A DNA stretch of 5,260 nucleotides from Acidobacteriaceae bacterium (lineage in GTDB: Bacteria > Acidobacteriota > Terriglobia > Terriglobales > Acidobacteriaceae). Below are positions 1-5,260 of this stretch, in pieces. The notes under the pieces were generated by a model that was given only the letters and a program-made list of their open reading frames with translations, ran no database searches and had not been told where the DNA came from. A program made the translations under genes and the position numbers. The DNA lies in NCBI GenBank assembly GCA_003165855.1, contig PMXH01000228.1, positions 1-5,260 of the forward strand, read 5' to 3'. Position 1 is the stretch's first letter. Each line of letters begins with the position of its first letter.

Positions 1-135
1 GAAAGCTGGTCACGGCAGGCCTACGCGTCGCTGTACTACTTCCATGAAGCCGCCAAGGGCGGTCACTTCGCGGCGTGGGAACAGCCGGAACTGTTTAGCG
101 AGGAGATTCGAGCTGCGTTCAGATCGCTGCGCTAA
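1..135 (+). CDS. Epoxide hydrolase-type alpha/beta hydrolase, C-terminal fragment (5' end outside window)
   Basis: Frame 1 is open from the first base and stops at TAA 133-135, giving the last 44 residues. They contain the motif G-G-H-F-A-A-W-E-Q-P-E-L-F, followed by an amphipathic helix ending in F-R-S-L-R. This is the characteristic C-terminus of epoxide hydrolases of the alpha/beta-hydrolase superfamily. The His of GGHF (codon 64-66) is the expected catalytic base that activates water to release the alkyl-enzyme ester. The nucleophile, oxyanion hole and N-terminus lie upstream of the window, so substrate class and localisation cannot be judged. The next gene encodes a second hydrolase of the same fold class, but its C-terminus reads G-V-G-H-N-L rather than GGHFAA, so the two belong to different subfamilies. 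Family assignment is confident; exact activity is not. Confidence 0.85.
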   Translation, partial: ESWSRQAYASLYYFHEAAKGGHFAAWEQPELFSEEIRAAFRSLR

Positions 136-151
136 TTCAACGTCTTGCCGG

Positions 152-179
152 GGCCGCCGCGCACAATGCGCGATGGGCC
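152..179 (+). terminator. Possible hairpin downstream of the first hydrolase gene
   Basis: An inverted repeat lies 16 bp past the stop codon. A perfect 6-bp stem CGCGCA/TGCGCG (158-163 with 167-172) closes a CAA loop. It is flanked by GGCC (152-155) that can pair with GGCC (176-179) across a small internal loop. The structure is GC-rich and well placed to end the upstream transcript, but no T-run follows. It is therefore not a canonical intrinsic terminator and could simply be a 3'-end stabilising structure. If it does terminate, the gene at 276 needs its own promoter in about 180-260, where I could not find a convincing -35/-10 pair. Confidence 0.3.
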
Positions 180-262
180 ACCGGTGACCCCGACAGTAGT
201 GCTCACCTGGTCTAAAGCCGGCCTGAGGACAGTAAGCAAGCGAGAGTAAATTCAATCCAATC

Positions 263-267
263 GGAGG
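263..267 (+). promoter_or_regulatory. Shine-Dalgarno for the Tat-exported hydrolase
   Basis: GGAGG sits 8 bp upstream of the ATG at 276, in an otherwise A-rich leader. This near-perfect site fixes the start codon, and so places the twin-arginine motif at residues 13-14. Confidence 0.8.
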
Positions 268-275
268 AAAATAAA

Positions 276-1334
276 ATGTCTAAGAACACTAACAAAGTAA
301 TCAACAACGATCGTCGTTCCTTTTTGCGCAATTCCGCCATGGCCATCGCCATCACCATCATCGCTACTATTACACTGGTCGGGAGCGACCTTGCCCAGGC
401 ACAATCCAGCCAGCAGAACGTGTCCACGTCGCATACTTCGTTCGGCCCCATCAAGCAGATCGACGCCGGGCTCCTGAATGTCGGTTACTTTGAAGCTGGA
501 CCTGCCAATGGCACTGCCGTGATTCTTCTGCACGGCTGGCCTTACGACGTTTACAGCTATGTGGATGTTGCGCCGTTGTTAGCATCGGCGGGCTACCACG
601 TCATTGTGCCGTACCTGCGTGGCTATGGCACGACGCGCTTTCTCTCCAGCGAAACGATGCGGAACGCCCAGCAGTCGGCCGTCGGCCTCGACATCATCGC
701 TCTGATGGATGCACTCAAGATCGACAAGGCGATCATCGGCGGGTTTGATTGGGGAGCGCGCACGGCGGACGTCATGGCAACACTCTGGCCGGAACGCTGC
801 AAGGCGATTGTTTCCGTCGGCGGCTATCTGATCAGCAGCCCGGCGGGCAACCAGACACCGTGGCCACCCGAGCCTGCGTTCCTGTTTTGGTACCAGTACT
901 ATTTCTCTACCCCAGTCGGCAAGGCCGGCTATGCGAAATACACCGACCAGTTCAATAAGTTCATCTGGCACCAGGCTTCGCCAAAGTGGAATTTCGACGA
1001 TGCTACGTACGACCGCACGGCAGCGTCCTTCAACAACCCCGACCACGTTGACATCGTGATGCACGACTATCGCTGGCGGCTTGGCCTGGCCGACGGCGAG
1101 CGGAGATATGACGACCTGGAAAAGCGGCTGGCCGCACTTCCTCCCATCACCGTGCCCACGATCACCTTGGAAGGCGACGCCAACGGTGCAATCCACGCGC
1201 CGAGCACGGCGTATCGGAACAAGTTCTCGGGCAAATATGAGTACCGCCTCATCACCGGCGGCGTCGGTCACAATTTACCCCAGGAAGCTCCACAGGCCTT
1301 TGCACAAGCTGTCATCGACGTCGACCGTTTTTAA
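276..1334 (+). CDS. Tat-exported alpha/beta hydrolase of the epoxide hydrolase / haloalkane dehalogenase class
   Basis: This 352-residue protein begins with a twin-arginine signal peptide: D-R-R-S-F-L-R at 12-18, a hydrophobic stretch at about 20-36, and a likely cut after A-Q-A at 42. It is thus probably exported folded. The mature part has an alpha/beta-hydrolase core. H-G-W-P at 86-89 is the oxyanion-hole motif, and G-G-F-D-W-G at 155-160 is the nucleophile elbow with Asp158. An Asp nucleophile indicates ester-intermediate chemistry, as in epoxide hydrolases and dehalogenases, rather than a Ser esterase. A lid region at about 195-275 is rich in Tyr and Trp (W-Y-Q-Y-Y at 205-209; D-Y-R-W-R at 264-268) and could supply the epoxide-polarising tyrosines. 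His332 in G-G-V-G-H-N is the catalytic base. The expected acid position, three residues after the Gly in L-E-G-D-A-N, is Asn303, with Asp301 close by. It is followed after 100 bp by the P460-family gene. Substrate unknown. Confidence 0.88.
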   Translation: MSKNTNKVINNDRRSFLRNSAMAIAITIIATITLVGSDLAQAQSSQQNVSTSHTSFGPIKQIDAGLLNVGYFEAGPANGTAVILLHGWPYDVYSYVDVAPLLASAGYHVIVPYLRGYGTTRFLSSETMRNAQQSAVGLDIIALMDALKIDKAIIGGFDWGARTADVMATLWPERCKAIVSVGGYLISSPAGNQTPWPPEPAFLFWYQYYFSTPVGKAGYAKYTDQFNKFIWHQASPKWNFDDATYDRTAASFNNPDHVDIVMHDYRWRLGLADGERRYDDLEKRLAALPPITVPTITLEGDANGAIHAPSTAYRNKFSGKYEYRLITGGVGHNLPQEAPQAFAQAVIDVDRF

Positions 1335-1344
1335 CGAGATACCG

Positions 1345-1377
1345 GCTCTGCGGACTGACGCACTCAGTCCGCAGGGC
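1345..1377 (+). terminator. Strong intergenic hairpin after the hydrolase gene
   Basis: A perfect 11-bp inverted repeat, CTGCGGACTGA (1348-1358) and TCAGTCCGCAG (1364-1374), encloses a 5-base CGCAC loop. It extends outward by a T-G wobble and two more pairs to a 14-bp stem. It starts about 10 bp after the stop codon. No T-run follows (the next bases are purine-rich), so it is either a non-canonical terminator or an intercistronic structure that protects or processes the mRNA. It would set the expression ratio between the hydrolase and the two downstream genes. Confidence 0.55.
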
Positions 1378-1424
1378 AGGAACAAAGGGACGAGAACGTA
1401 ACCTGCGCCTCAAGAATTTAGAAG

Positions 1425-1429
1425 AAGGA
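1425..1429 (+). promoter_or_regulatory. Shine-Dalgarno for the P460-family gene
   Basis: AAGGA lies 5 bp before the ATG at 1435, within the purine-rich stretch 1421-1430. It supports this start, which directly yields a signal peptide (M-K-R followed by a hydrophobic run). Confidence 0.7.
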
Positions 1430-1434
1430 ACAGT

Positions 1435-1962
1435 ATGAAACGGATCGCTTTCTTGCTGATTGCAGTTGGAGCGGTGGTTGGCCTTGTCGCCTTCACTCCC
1501 CCCGCATCTGGACACGCCGATGGAGAGGCTGCCCCGATCTTCGGAGTCACAATTCCTCCCGGCTACCGCGACTGGAAGTTGATCTCAGTGGCCCACGAGG
1601 CAGGCAACAATAACGACATTCGCGCCATTCTGGGCAATGACACGGCGATCAAGGCGTATCGGGAAAAGAAGCTGCCGTTCCCGGACGGCACAATCATTGC
1701 CCGCCTGGCTTGGAGATACGTCCCGTCCGAGGAAAACAACAAAGTCTTTGGCCGTGCCCAGTCTTTCGTTGCCGGCCCTCCCATTAACATTCAGTTCATG
1801 GTCAAGGACTCAACAAAATGGGCCGCAACGGGTGGCTGGGGTTTCGCTCAATTCGATGAGGATGGCAAACCTAACCTGCCCGAGGCAACTCTCAAAACCT
1901 GCTTCCCCTGCCACGAGCCGGGCAAAGCTGGAGACTTTGTCTTCACCCATTACGCACCTTAA
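1435..1962 (+). CDS. Cytochrome P460-family exported c-type heme protein
   Basis: This 175-residue protein starts with a Sec signal peptide (M-K-R, hydrophobic 4-20, a probable cut around 26-33). The mature part begins with G-Y-R-D-W-K-L-I at 43-50, typical of cytochrome P460 proteins, and carries P-D-G-T-I-I-A-R-L-A-W at 83-93. One heme c site, C-F-P-C-H at 156-160, lies close to the C-terminus, the usual place in this family. The chain ends F-V-F-T-H-Y. It is therefore a periplasmic heme c protein that needs the cytochrome c maturation system. Family members from ammonia oxidisers oxidise hydroxylamine or bind NO. In Nitrosomonas cytochrome P460 a Lys shortly after a D-G-T segment crosslinks to the heme, and by motif alignment that position is Arg90 here, so the classical P460 chromophore may be absent. 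It lies between the exported hydrolase and the thioredoxin-like gene. Function beyond heme binding is unknown. Confidence 0.88.
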   Translation: MKRIAFLLIAVGAVVGLVAFTPPASGHADGEAAPIFGVTIPPGYRDWKLISVAHEAGNNNDIRAILGNDTAIKAYREKKLPFPDGTIIARLAWRYVPSEENNKVFGRAQSFVAGPPINIQFMVKDSTKWAATGGWGFAQFDEDGKPNLPEATLKTCFPCHEPGKAGDFVFTHYAP

Positions 1963-1977
1963 ACGCTGAAGGTGTGT
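1952..1977 (+). other. Hairpin overlapping the stop codon of the P460-family gene
   Basis: ACGCACCTT (1952-1960) can pair with AAGGTGTGT (1969-1977) as a 9-bp stem with one G-T wobble and an 8-base loop that includes most of the TAA stop. A short T-run (1993-1997) comes 15 bp later, too distant for a classical terminator. It may be chance or a modest intercistronic structure. Confidence 0.25.
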
Positions 1978-2020
1978 TAGCCAACATCGTCAATTTTTGA
2001 AGGTTTGTGAACACCGAGAA

Positions 2021-2027
2021 AAAGGAG
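2021..2027 (+). promoter_or_regulatory. Shine-Dalgarno that decides the start of the thioredoxin-like gene
   Basis: AAAGGAG ends 9 bp before the ATG at 2037. It lies inside the reading frame that could also start at GTG 2007. Because it is a strong site at good spacing for 2037, and the GTG has only GAAGG three bases upstream, ATG 2037 is the better start. Confidence 0.75.
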
Positions 2028-2036
2028 TCCGCGCAA

Positions 2037-3215
2037 ATGAAGCATTCTTTGTCGGTTCAGGTTTGGATTCGTTGCGTCCTGGGCGTGGCTGCGGTCCTGG
2101 GAGTCGCCGTCATCGCAACAGGATTGAAAACCAGCTTCCCTAGGTTTTCATTCATAGATACGGTCAGAGCACAAGAGCATCTGATCGGCGCTCTCCATCC
2201 AGAGAAGCTGGCTCTTCTTAGAGCGAGCGCCACCGAATCTCAGACTACCCTTGCTGACGAGGGCCCCCTGCCTGACTTTGGCGGCGCCGTAGGCTGGCTC
2301 AACTCCGCTCCCTTAAGCCGCGAATCTCTGCGCGGGAAGGTCGTGTTGGTAAATTTCTGGACATACTCTTGCATCAACAGCCTGCGAGAGTTGCCATACA
2401 TGAAAGCCTGGGCGGCAAAATATAAGGACGCGGGTCTTGTCGTGATCGGTGTGCATGCGCCAGAGTTCGGATTCGAGAGAGAACGAGCAAACGTAGAGAA
2501 TGCCGTTCGCGAATTGAGCGTTGCCTACCCGGTCGCCATCGACAGCAACCACAGAATTTGGGATGCGTTCAACAACGAATACTGGCCGGCAGACTACTTC
2601 ATCGACGGGAAAGGACAAATTCGCTATCACCACTTTGGGGAGGGCGACTACGCCGAGTCCGAGCATGTCATTCAGGATCTTCTCAAGGCAAACGGAGCCA
2701 CCGGCCTGGACGAGAGCACGGTTCGCATATCCGCTGGCGGAGTCGAGGCACCGCCGAGCGGTGATGTGCAATCTCCCGAAACCTATGTCGGCTATCGTCA
2801 AGCCCAGCGATTCGCGTCGCCCGAACGAGTGGCTCAAGACTCACAAAAGACCTACAGTCCGCCAGCGACACCCTCTTTGAATCAATGGGGATTGGGCGGA
2901 TCGTGGAATGTCGGTGCCGAAAGTGGAGTGCTGCAGTCAGCCCCCGGCAAGGTTGCATTTCGCTTCCACAGCCGAGACCTTCACATGGTGTTAGGTCCGG
3001 CGAAAAACGGTAAGCCCGTTCGGTTCAAAGTGAAATTGGACGGCATGGCGCCCGGCGACAATTGTGGAGTCGATTCCGCCCCTGACGGCGCCGGCGAGAT
3101 TCGAGAGCCCCGCCTCTATCAACTCATCCGGCAAAAGGGTCGAGTAGAAGACCGAACGTTTGAGATCGAATTCCTTGATCCCGGGGTTCAGACCTTTTCG
3201 TTCACATTTGGTTAG
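2037..3215 (+). CDS. DipZ-like exported thioredoxin-fold protein with C-terminal beta domain; CxxS active site
   Basis: The product has 392 residues from ATG 2037; a GTG at 2007 would add ten polar residues before the signal sequence and is less likely. A hydrophobic segment at about 11-30 is a signal peptide or membrane anchor, with a possible cut after V-R-A at 45. Residues about 75-220 form a redoxin/TlpA-like thioredoxin domain: V-N-F-W-T-Y-S-C-I-N-S at 105-115, V-V-I-G-V-H-A-P-E-F at 135-144, cis-Pro P184 in Y-W-P, and H-H-F-G-E-G at 198-203. Residues about 247-392, from P-E-T-Y-V-G-Y to the terminal F-T-F-G, match the C-terminal beta-rich domain of DipZ-type proteins (Pfam Thioredoxin_10, from memory). 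The CcdA-like membrane domain of full DipZ is absent. The second active-site Cys is Ser115 (AGC), so dithiol-disulfide exchange in the usual form is not possible. Only two Cys remain after the signal, C112 and C343. Probable role: envelope thiol or peroxide chemistry, substrate unknown. Confidence 0.87.
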   Translation: MKHSLSVQVWIRCVLGVAAVLGVAVIATGLKTSFPRFSFIDTVRAQEHLIGALHPEKLALLRASATESQTTLADEGPLPDFGGAVGWLNSAPLSRESLRGKVVLVNFWTYSCINSLRELPYMKAWAAKYKDAGLVVIGVHAPEFGFERERANVENAVRELSVAYPVAIDSNHRIWDAFNNEYWPADYFIDGKGQIRYHHFGEGDYAESEHVIQDLLKANGATGLDESTVRISAGGVEAPPSGDVQSPETYVGYRQAQRFASPERVAQDSQKTYSPPATPSLNQWGLGGSWNVGAESGVLQSAPGKVAFRFHSRDLHMVLGPAKNGKPVRFKVKLDGMAPGDNCGVDSAPDGAGEIREPRLYQLIRQKGRVEDRTFEIEFLDPGVQTFSFTFG

Positions 3216-3525
3216 GAAGTTAGAAGGAAGAACTCGGGATCGAACGTCAAGAGCGCCAGGAGCGCCAGGGGCGAGAGCGGGAAGACCGAGGATTCTCTTA
3301 CGGCCACCGGTGGTCAGCAAGGTATACCGGGCTGACTGGCAAAGACGCTAATTTCCTGGGCATTCGATTCATGCACTTGTGGCCGCTGCGCAGAAACCCT
3401 TTTGAACCACTGGGGCTAAGAGCTTATTTCCGCTCGGGTTCCTTGGGATAACTTCCCGTTTGCTCGTCATCCGCCAGGAAAAAAGCAAAGCAGGAGTCGC
3501 GTATTCCTTCGGACATAAGCTCTGG
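3216..3525. other. Convergent intergenic spacer with no supported gene
   Basis: These 310 bp separate the 3' ends of two convergent genes. I see no reading frame with recognisable protein content. Visible structure includes a tandem 9-bp repeat, GAGCGCCAG twice at 3251-3268 with a degenerate third unit. There is a 10-bp palindrome, CCACCGGTGG, at 3304-3313. A 6-bp stem, GTCAGC/GCTGAC (3313-3318 with 3331-3336), encloses a GGTATACC palindrome (3321-3328). The cluster at 3303-3340 is the best candidate for a bidirectional terminator, but it lacks a T-run on either side. A run of six As at 3479-3484 (Ts on the minus strand) has no good stem before it. Confidence 0.5.
3303..3340. terminator. Candidate bidirectional hairpin between convergent genes
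   Basis: GTCAGC (3313-3318) pairs with GCTGAC (3331-3336), and outer GCCA (3303-3306) can pair with TGGC (3337-3340) if six bases bulge out. The loop holds the palindrome GGTATACC. The position suits termination of both converging transcripts, but no T-rich tail is present on either strand. Confidence 0.25.
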
Positions 3526-5260
3526 CTAGAGTAGCTTTGCGTATTCGGTTTTTGCCGCCTTGAAGATGGAAACGCCGGGGTCAGCATCTTTCCAGAGATC
3601 GAGGAACTGTTTGTATTGACTTAGAGCGCGTACACGGGCGGCGTCCCCGACTGCGCCCTTCGCCTTCTTTGATGCCAGCGTATTTGCGCGAGCCAGACCA
3701 AGATGAGCTAAGGCTCCCGTTGAACAATTCCAAACCATGCCGGCGTGATCAATAATCTTCTGAAATTCGGTGGCGGCGTCAGTGGCTTGTCCTGAAGCCA
3801 GATAAGCCTGAGCCTTAATGTAGGTCGGATATAGACACGAAGGGTTATTCGTGAACGAGATCATCCCGTACTCGATAGGTGACTCAACCGTCTGCAGAAC
3901 GCGAAGGGCCTGGGCTGGATTCTTTCCATTCAGCTCCAGTTGTGCACGAATAGCAGGCAGCCAAAGTGACTGCATCTGGGTATCGAGCGGATACCGCTTG
4001 TCCAAGTCTTCGGCCAAAGATTGGGCTCGGCCATTCTCCGAAGCCATCGCGAACGCGAGCGCAGCTTCAACACCCACTCCCTGACTCTCGGGAGCCAATT
4101 TGAGTCCATCGGCGGCATCTTGCACGCCTTGCGCTTTATCCCCAGACGCGGCTTCGCGTAAGGCGGCATTCTCCCACCAGATCGCCGCATTTTCCTTGCT
4201 GTCAGCAGTGATGGCGGCTTCTGCCGAACGCTTCGTCAGCTCTCGCGCTGCCGTCAATTTGCCTCCATAAGCCTCAGTGTCGGACGCGATCGAAAGAGCA
4301 TAGTGCTTCGAATCAGGGTGAGAGGCGAGCCATTGCTGTTGTTCTGCCATACCTGAGGAATCGCCGCTAAGAAATGCCATCGCATAAAGCGGAAGGCGAA
4401 ACATGTAGCCATCCATGCCGTGCGCCTCCGCGCGGTCAATCGTTGCGCGGGCCTGGCTGAAGCGCCGGAGCGCCAATTGATAACCAGCCAGATTGGAGTA
4501 AGCAGGGACTTCGACGGGGCCAAGCTCCTGCGCCTTGGCAGTCATTTCAGCAGCGGTCTCATATTGTCCCAAGGCGGCATACTCTTCGCCAAGACTGAAG
4601 TACGCTGTCGCGCTTCGCGGGTATGTCTCAATCATCTCGTGGAAAGTTCGCGCCGCCTTGTCATGCTCGCCCGACACGGTGGAATAGTAGTTCCCGGTAA
4701 TCATGAGCTTCGAACGATCGTTGGCGTGTTGCCTCAGTTCGAAGGCCTTGGTGTAGTACTGGCTGGCGCGCCCTAGTTGGTTGAGGCTGAAGTAATCGTC
4801 GCCCACGTCGTAATACGCCATTGCAAAACTGGGGTCAAGTTCAATGGCGTGTTGATCAAGCGCGAGAGCTGCCTGGACTCCTTGTTCGTTGTATGCCTTC
4901 AGGGCGCCCGCATATGTGCTCAGTGCTTCCAGAGAGGGAGTCGTTGCCTCAGACAAGGGCACGTCGAACTTCTGGACTGTTGAGGGCGGCTCTCCGAGTT
5001 CAGCGCGCAATTTCCTGGAAGCTCGCCCGATCGTATCGAGGACGTCTGTCTTGCCGGCTGCAGTCATTTCCTCACGGGCTACAGTCTTGCCACTTTGGCA
5101 GTTGACGGCGTTCAGGGCCACGACGTACTTGCTGTCCGCGCTGCCAATCGAACCTGCGACGTAAATCTTGCCTCCCGCTCGTTGGCAAAGCTCGCGGGCT
5201 TGACCGGCGGTGAGGTTCGCATTGGACGGCAGACCCATTTGCTTCGATATGGCACTGACC
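3526..5260 (-). CDS. TPR-repeat protein, probably the C-terminal part of an acidobacterial Ser/Thr kinase or similar regulator (5' end outside window)
   Basis: The frame is open from the right edge to TAG at 3526-3528. Seven in-frame codons precede the first visible ATG (complement of 5236-5238), so that ATG is probably internal and the gene continues beyond the window. Counting from it (570 residues), 9-83 resemble the TolB/adenylate-cyclase-like module (A-R-E-L-C-Q-R-A-G at 14-22, V-A-G-S-I-G at 27-32, V-N-C-Q-S-G at 45-50). Next comes P-L-S-E-A-T-T-P-S-L-E-A-L at 94-106, a signature linker before the repeats. TPR-like helical pairs follow at about 104-137, 138-171, 176-209, 210-243, 244-277, 476-500 and 507-550; the middle is a more divergent alpha-helical solenoid. 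It ends W-K-D-A-D-P-G with a Y-A-K-L tail. No kinase catalytic motifs lie in the window, so the kinase link rests on remembered family architecture; a CadC-like winged-helix N-terminus is the alternative. It converges on the plus-strand genes and need not be related to them. Confidence 0.82.
   Translation of the reverse strand, partial: VSAISKQMGLPSNANLTAGQARELCQRAGGKIYVAGSIGSADSKYVVALNAVNCQSGKTVAREEMTAAGKTDVLDTIGRASRKLRAELGEPPSTVQKFDVPLSEATTPSLEALSTYAGALKAYNEQGVQAALALDQHAIELDPSFAMAYYDVGDDYFSLNQLGRASQYYTKAFELRQHANDRSKLMITGNYYSTVSGEHDKAARTFHEMIETYPRSATAYFSLGEEYAALGQYETAAEMTAKAQELGPVEVPAYSNLAGYQLALRRFSQARATIDRAEAHGMDGYMFRLPLYAMAFLSGDSSGMAEQQQWLASHPDSKHYALSIASDTEAYGGKLTAARELTKRSAEAAITADSKENAAIWWENAALREAASGDKAQGVQDAADGLKLAPESQGVGVEAALAFAMASENGRAQSLAEDLDKRYPLDTQMQSLWLPAIRAQLELNGKNPAQALRVLQTVESPIEYGMISFTNNPSCLYPTYIKAQAYLASGQATDAATEFQKIIDHAGMVWNCSTGALAHLGLARANTLASKKAKGAVGDAARVRALSQYKQFLDLWKDADPGVSIFKAAKTEYAKLL

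Noticed and set aside
176..186. 11-mer GGCCACCGGTG shared with 3302-3312
   Set aside because: It is a short GC-rich word with a palindromic core. The flanks do not match and there is no element boundary, so it is likely chance and not an attachment site.
206..262. Possible sigma70 promoter before the hydrolase gene (TAAATT at 247-252 as -10)
   Set aside because: No acceptable -35 element is found at 16-18 bp spacing, so I did not annotate it.
579..1271. 230-codon open frame on the minus strand
   Set aside because: It lies fully antisense to the hydrolase gene, which has clear catalytic motifs, a signal peptide and a Shine-Dalgarno sequence. The antisense translation shows no recognisable domain and an Arg/Val-rich composition typical of shadow frames.
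1435..1962. Ordinary mono-heme electron-transfer cytochrome c or cytochrome c peroxidase
   Set aside because: The heme motif is at the C-terminus instead of near the N-terminus, there is a single C-x-x-C-H, and the N-terminal G-Y-R-D-W and P-D-G-T motifs fit the P460 family better.
2007..2036. GTG 2007 as the start of the thioredoxin-like gene
   Set aside because: It adds a polar ten-residue leader ahead of the signal segment and has a poorly spaced ribosome site. A strong AAAGGAG lies 9 bp before ATG 2037.
2313..2837. 174-codon open frame on the minus strand
   Set aside because: It is antisense to the thioredoxin-fold domain of the DipZ-like gene, with no family motifs.
3517..3540. Terminator hairpin at the end of the TPR gene
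   Set aside because: The short CTCT/AGAG stem needs a three-base bulge to extend, overlaps the stop codon and is not followed by Ts on the minus strand.
3369..3587. 72-codon minus-strand frame reaching into the convergent spacer
   Set aside because: It overlaps the 3' end of the TPR gene in another frame, and its Ser/Pro-rich translation has no recognisable features.

Overview
The window looks like chromosomal DNA of a soil-type acidobacterium (Terriglobia/'Acidobacteriales'-like). This is inferred mainly from the minus-strand TPR protein. Its sequence style (a TolB/adenylate-cyclase-like stretch, then TPR repeats, ending in an A-x-x-E-Y-A-K-L tail) matches the C-terminal halves of the large Ser/Thr-kinase/TPR proteins common in that phylum. 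The base composition is moderately GC-rich and gives no sharper placement.

Layout: bases 1-135 are the last 44 codons of an epoxide-hydrolase-type alpha/beta hydrolase on the plus strand. After a 140-bp spacer come three complete plus-strand genes, each with a good Shine-Dalgarno sequence. They are a Tat-exported alpha/beta hydrolase of the epoxide hydrolase/dehalogenase class (276-1334), an exported cytochrome P460-family c-type heme protein (1435-1962), and a membrane-anchored or exported DipZ-like thioredoxin-fold protein with its C-terminal beta-rich domain (2037-3215). A 310-bp convergent spacer (3216-3525) separates these from a long minus-strand TPR protein that runs off the right edge (3526-5260).

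The three complete plus-strand genes have gaps of 100 and 74 bp and could be one transcript, although a strong hairpin lies in the first gap. All three products are predicted to work outside the cytoplasm: one crosses by Tat, one needs cytochrome c maturation, and one carries a thioredoxin fold. This suggests a small envelope module for redox or hydrolytic handling of a small molecule. The substrate cannot be read from the sequence.

The main surprise is that each of the three carries a non-canonical residue at a textbook active-site position. The hydrolase has Asn where the charge-relay Asp is expected. The P460 protein appears to have Arg where the heme-crosslinking Lys is found in the ammonia-oxidiser enzyme. 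The thioredoxin-like protein has C-x-x-S instead of C-x-x-C. These may be subfamily traits rather than local mutations. I saw no mobile element, CRISPR array, tRNA or rRNA.
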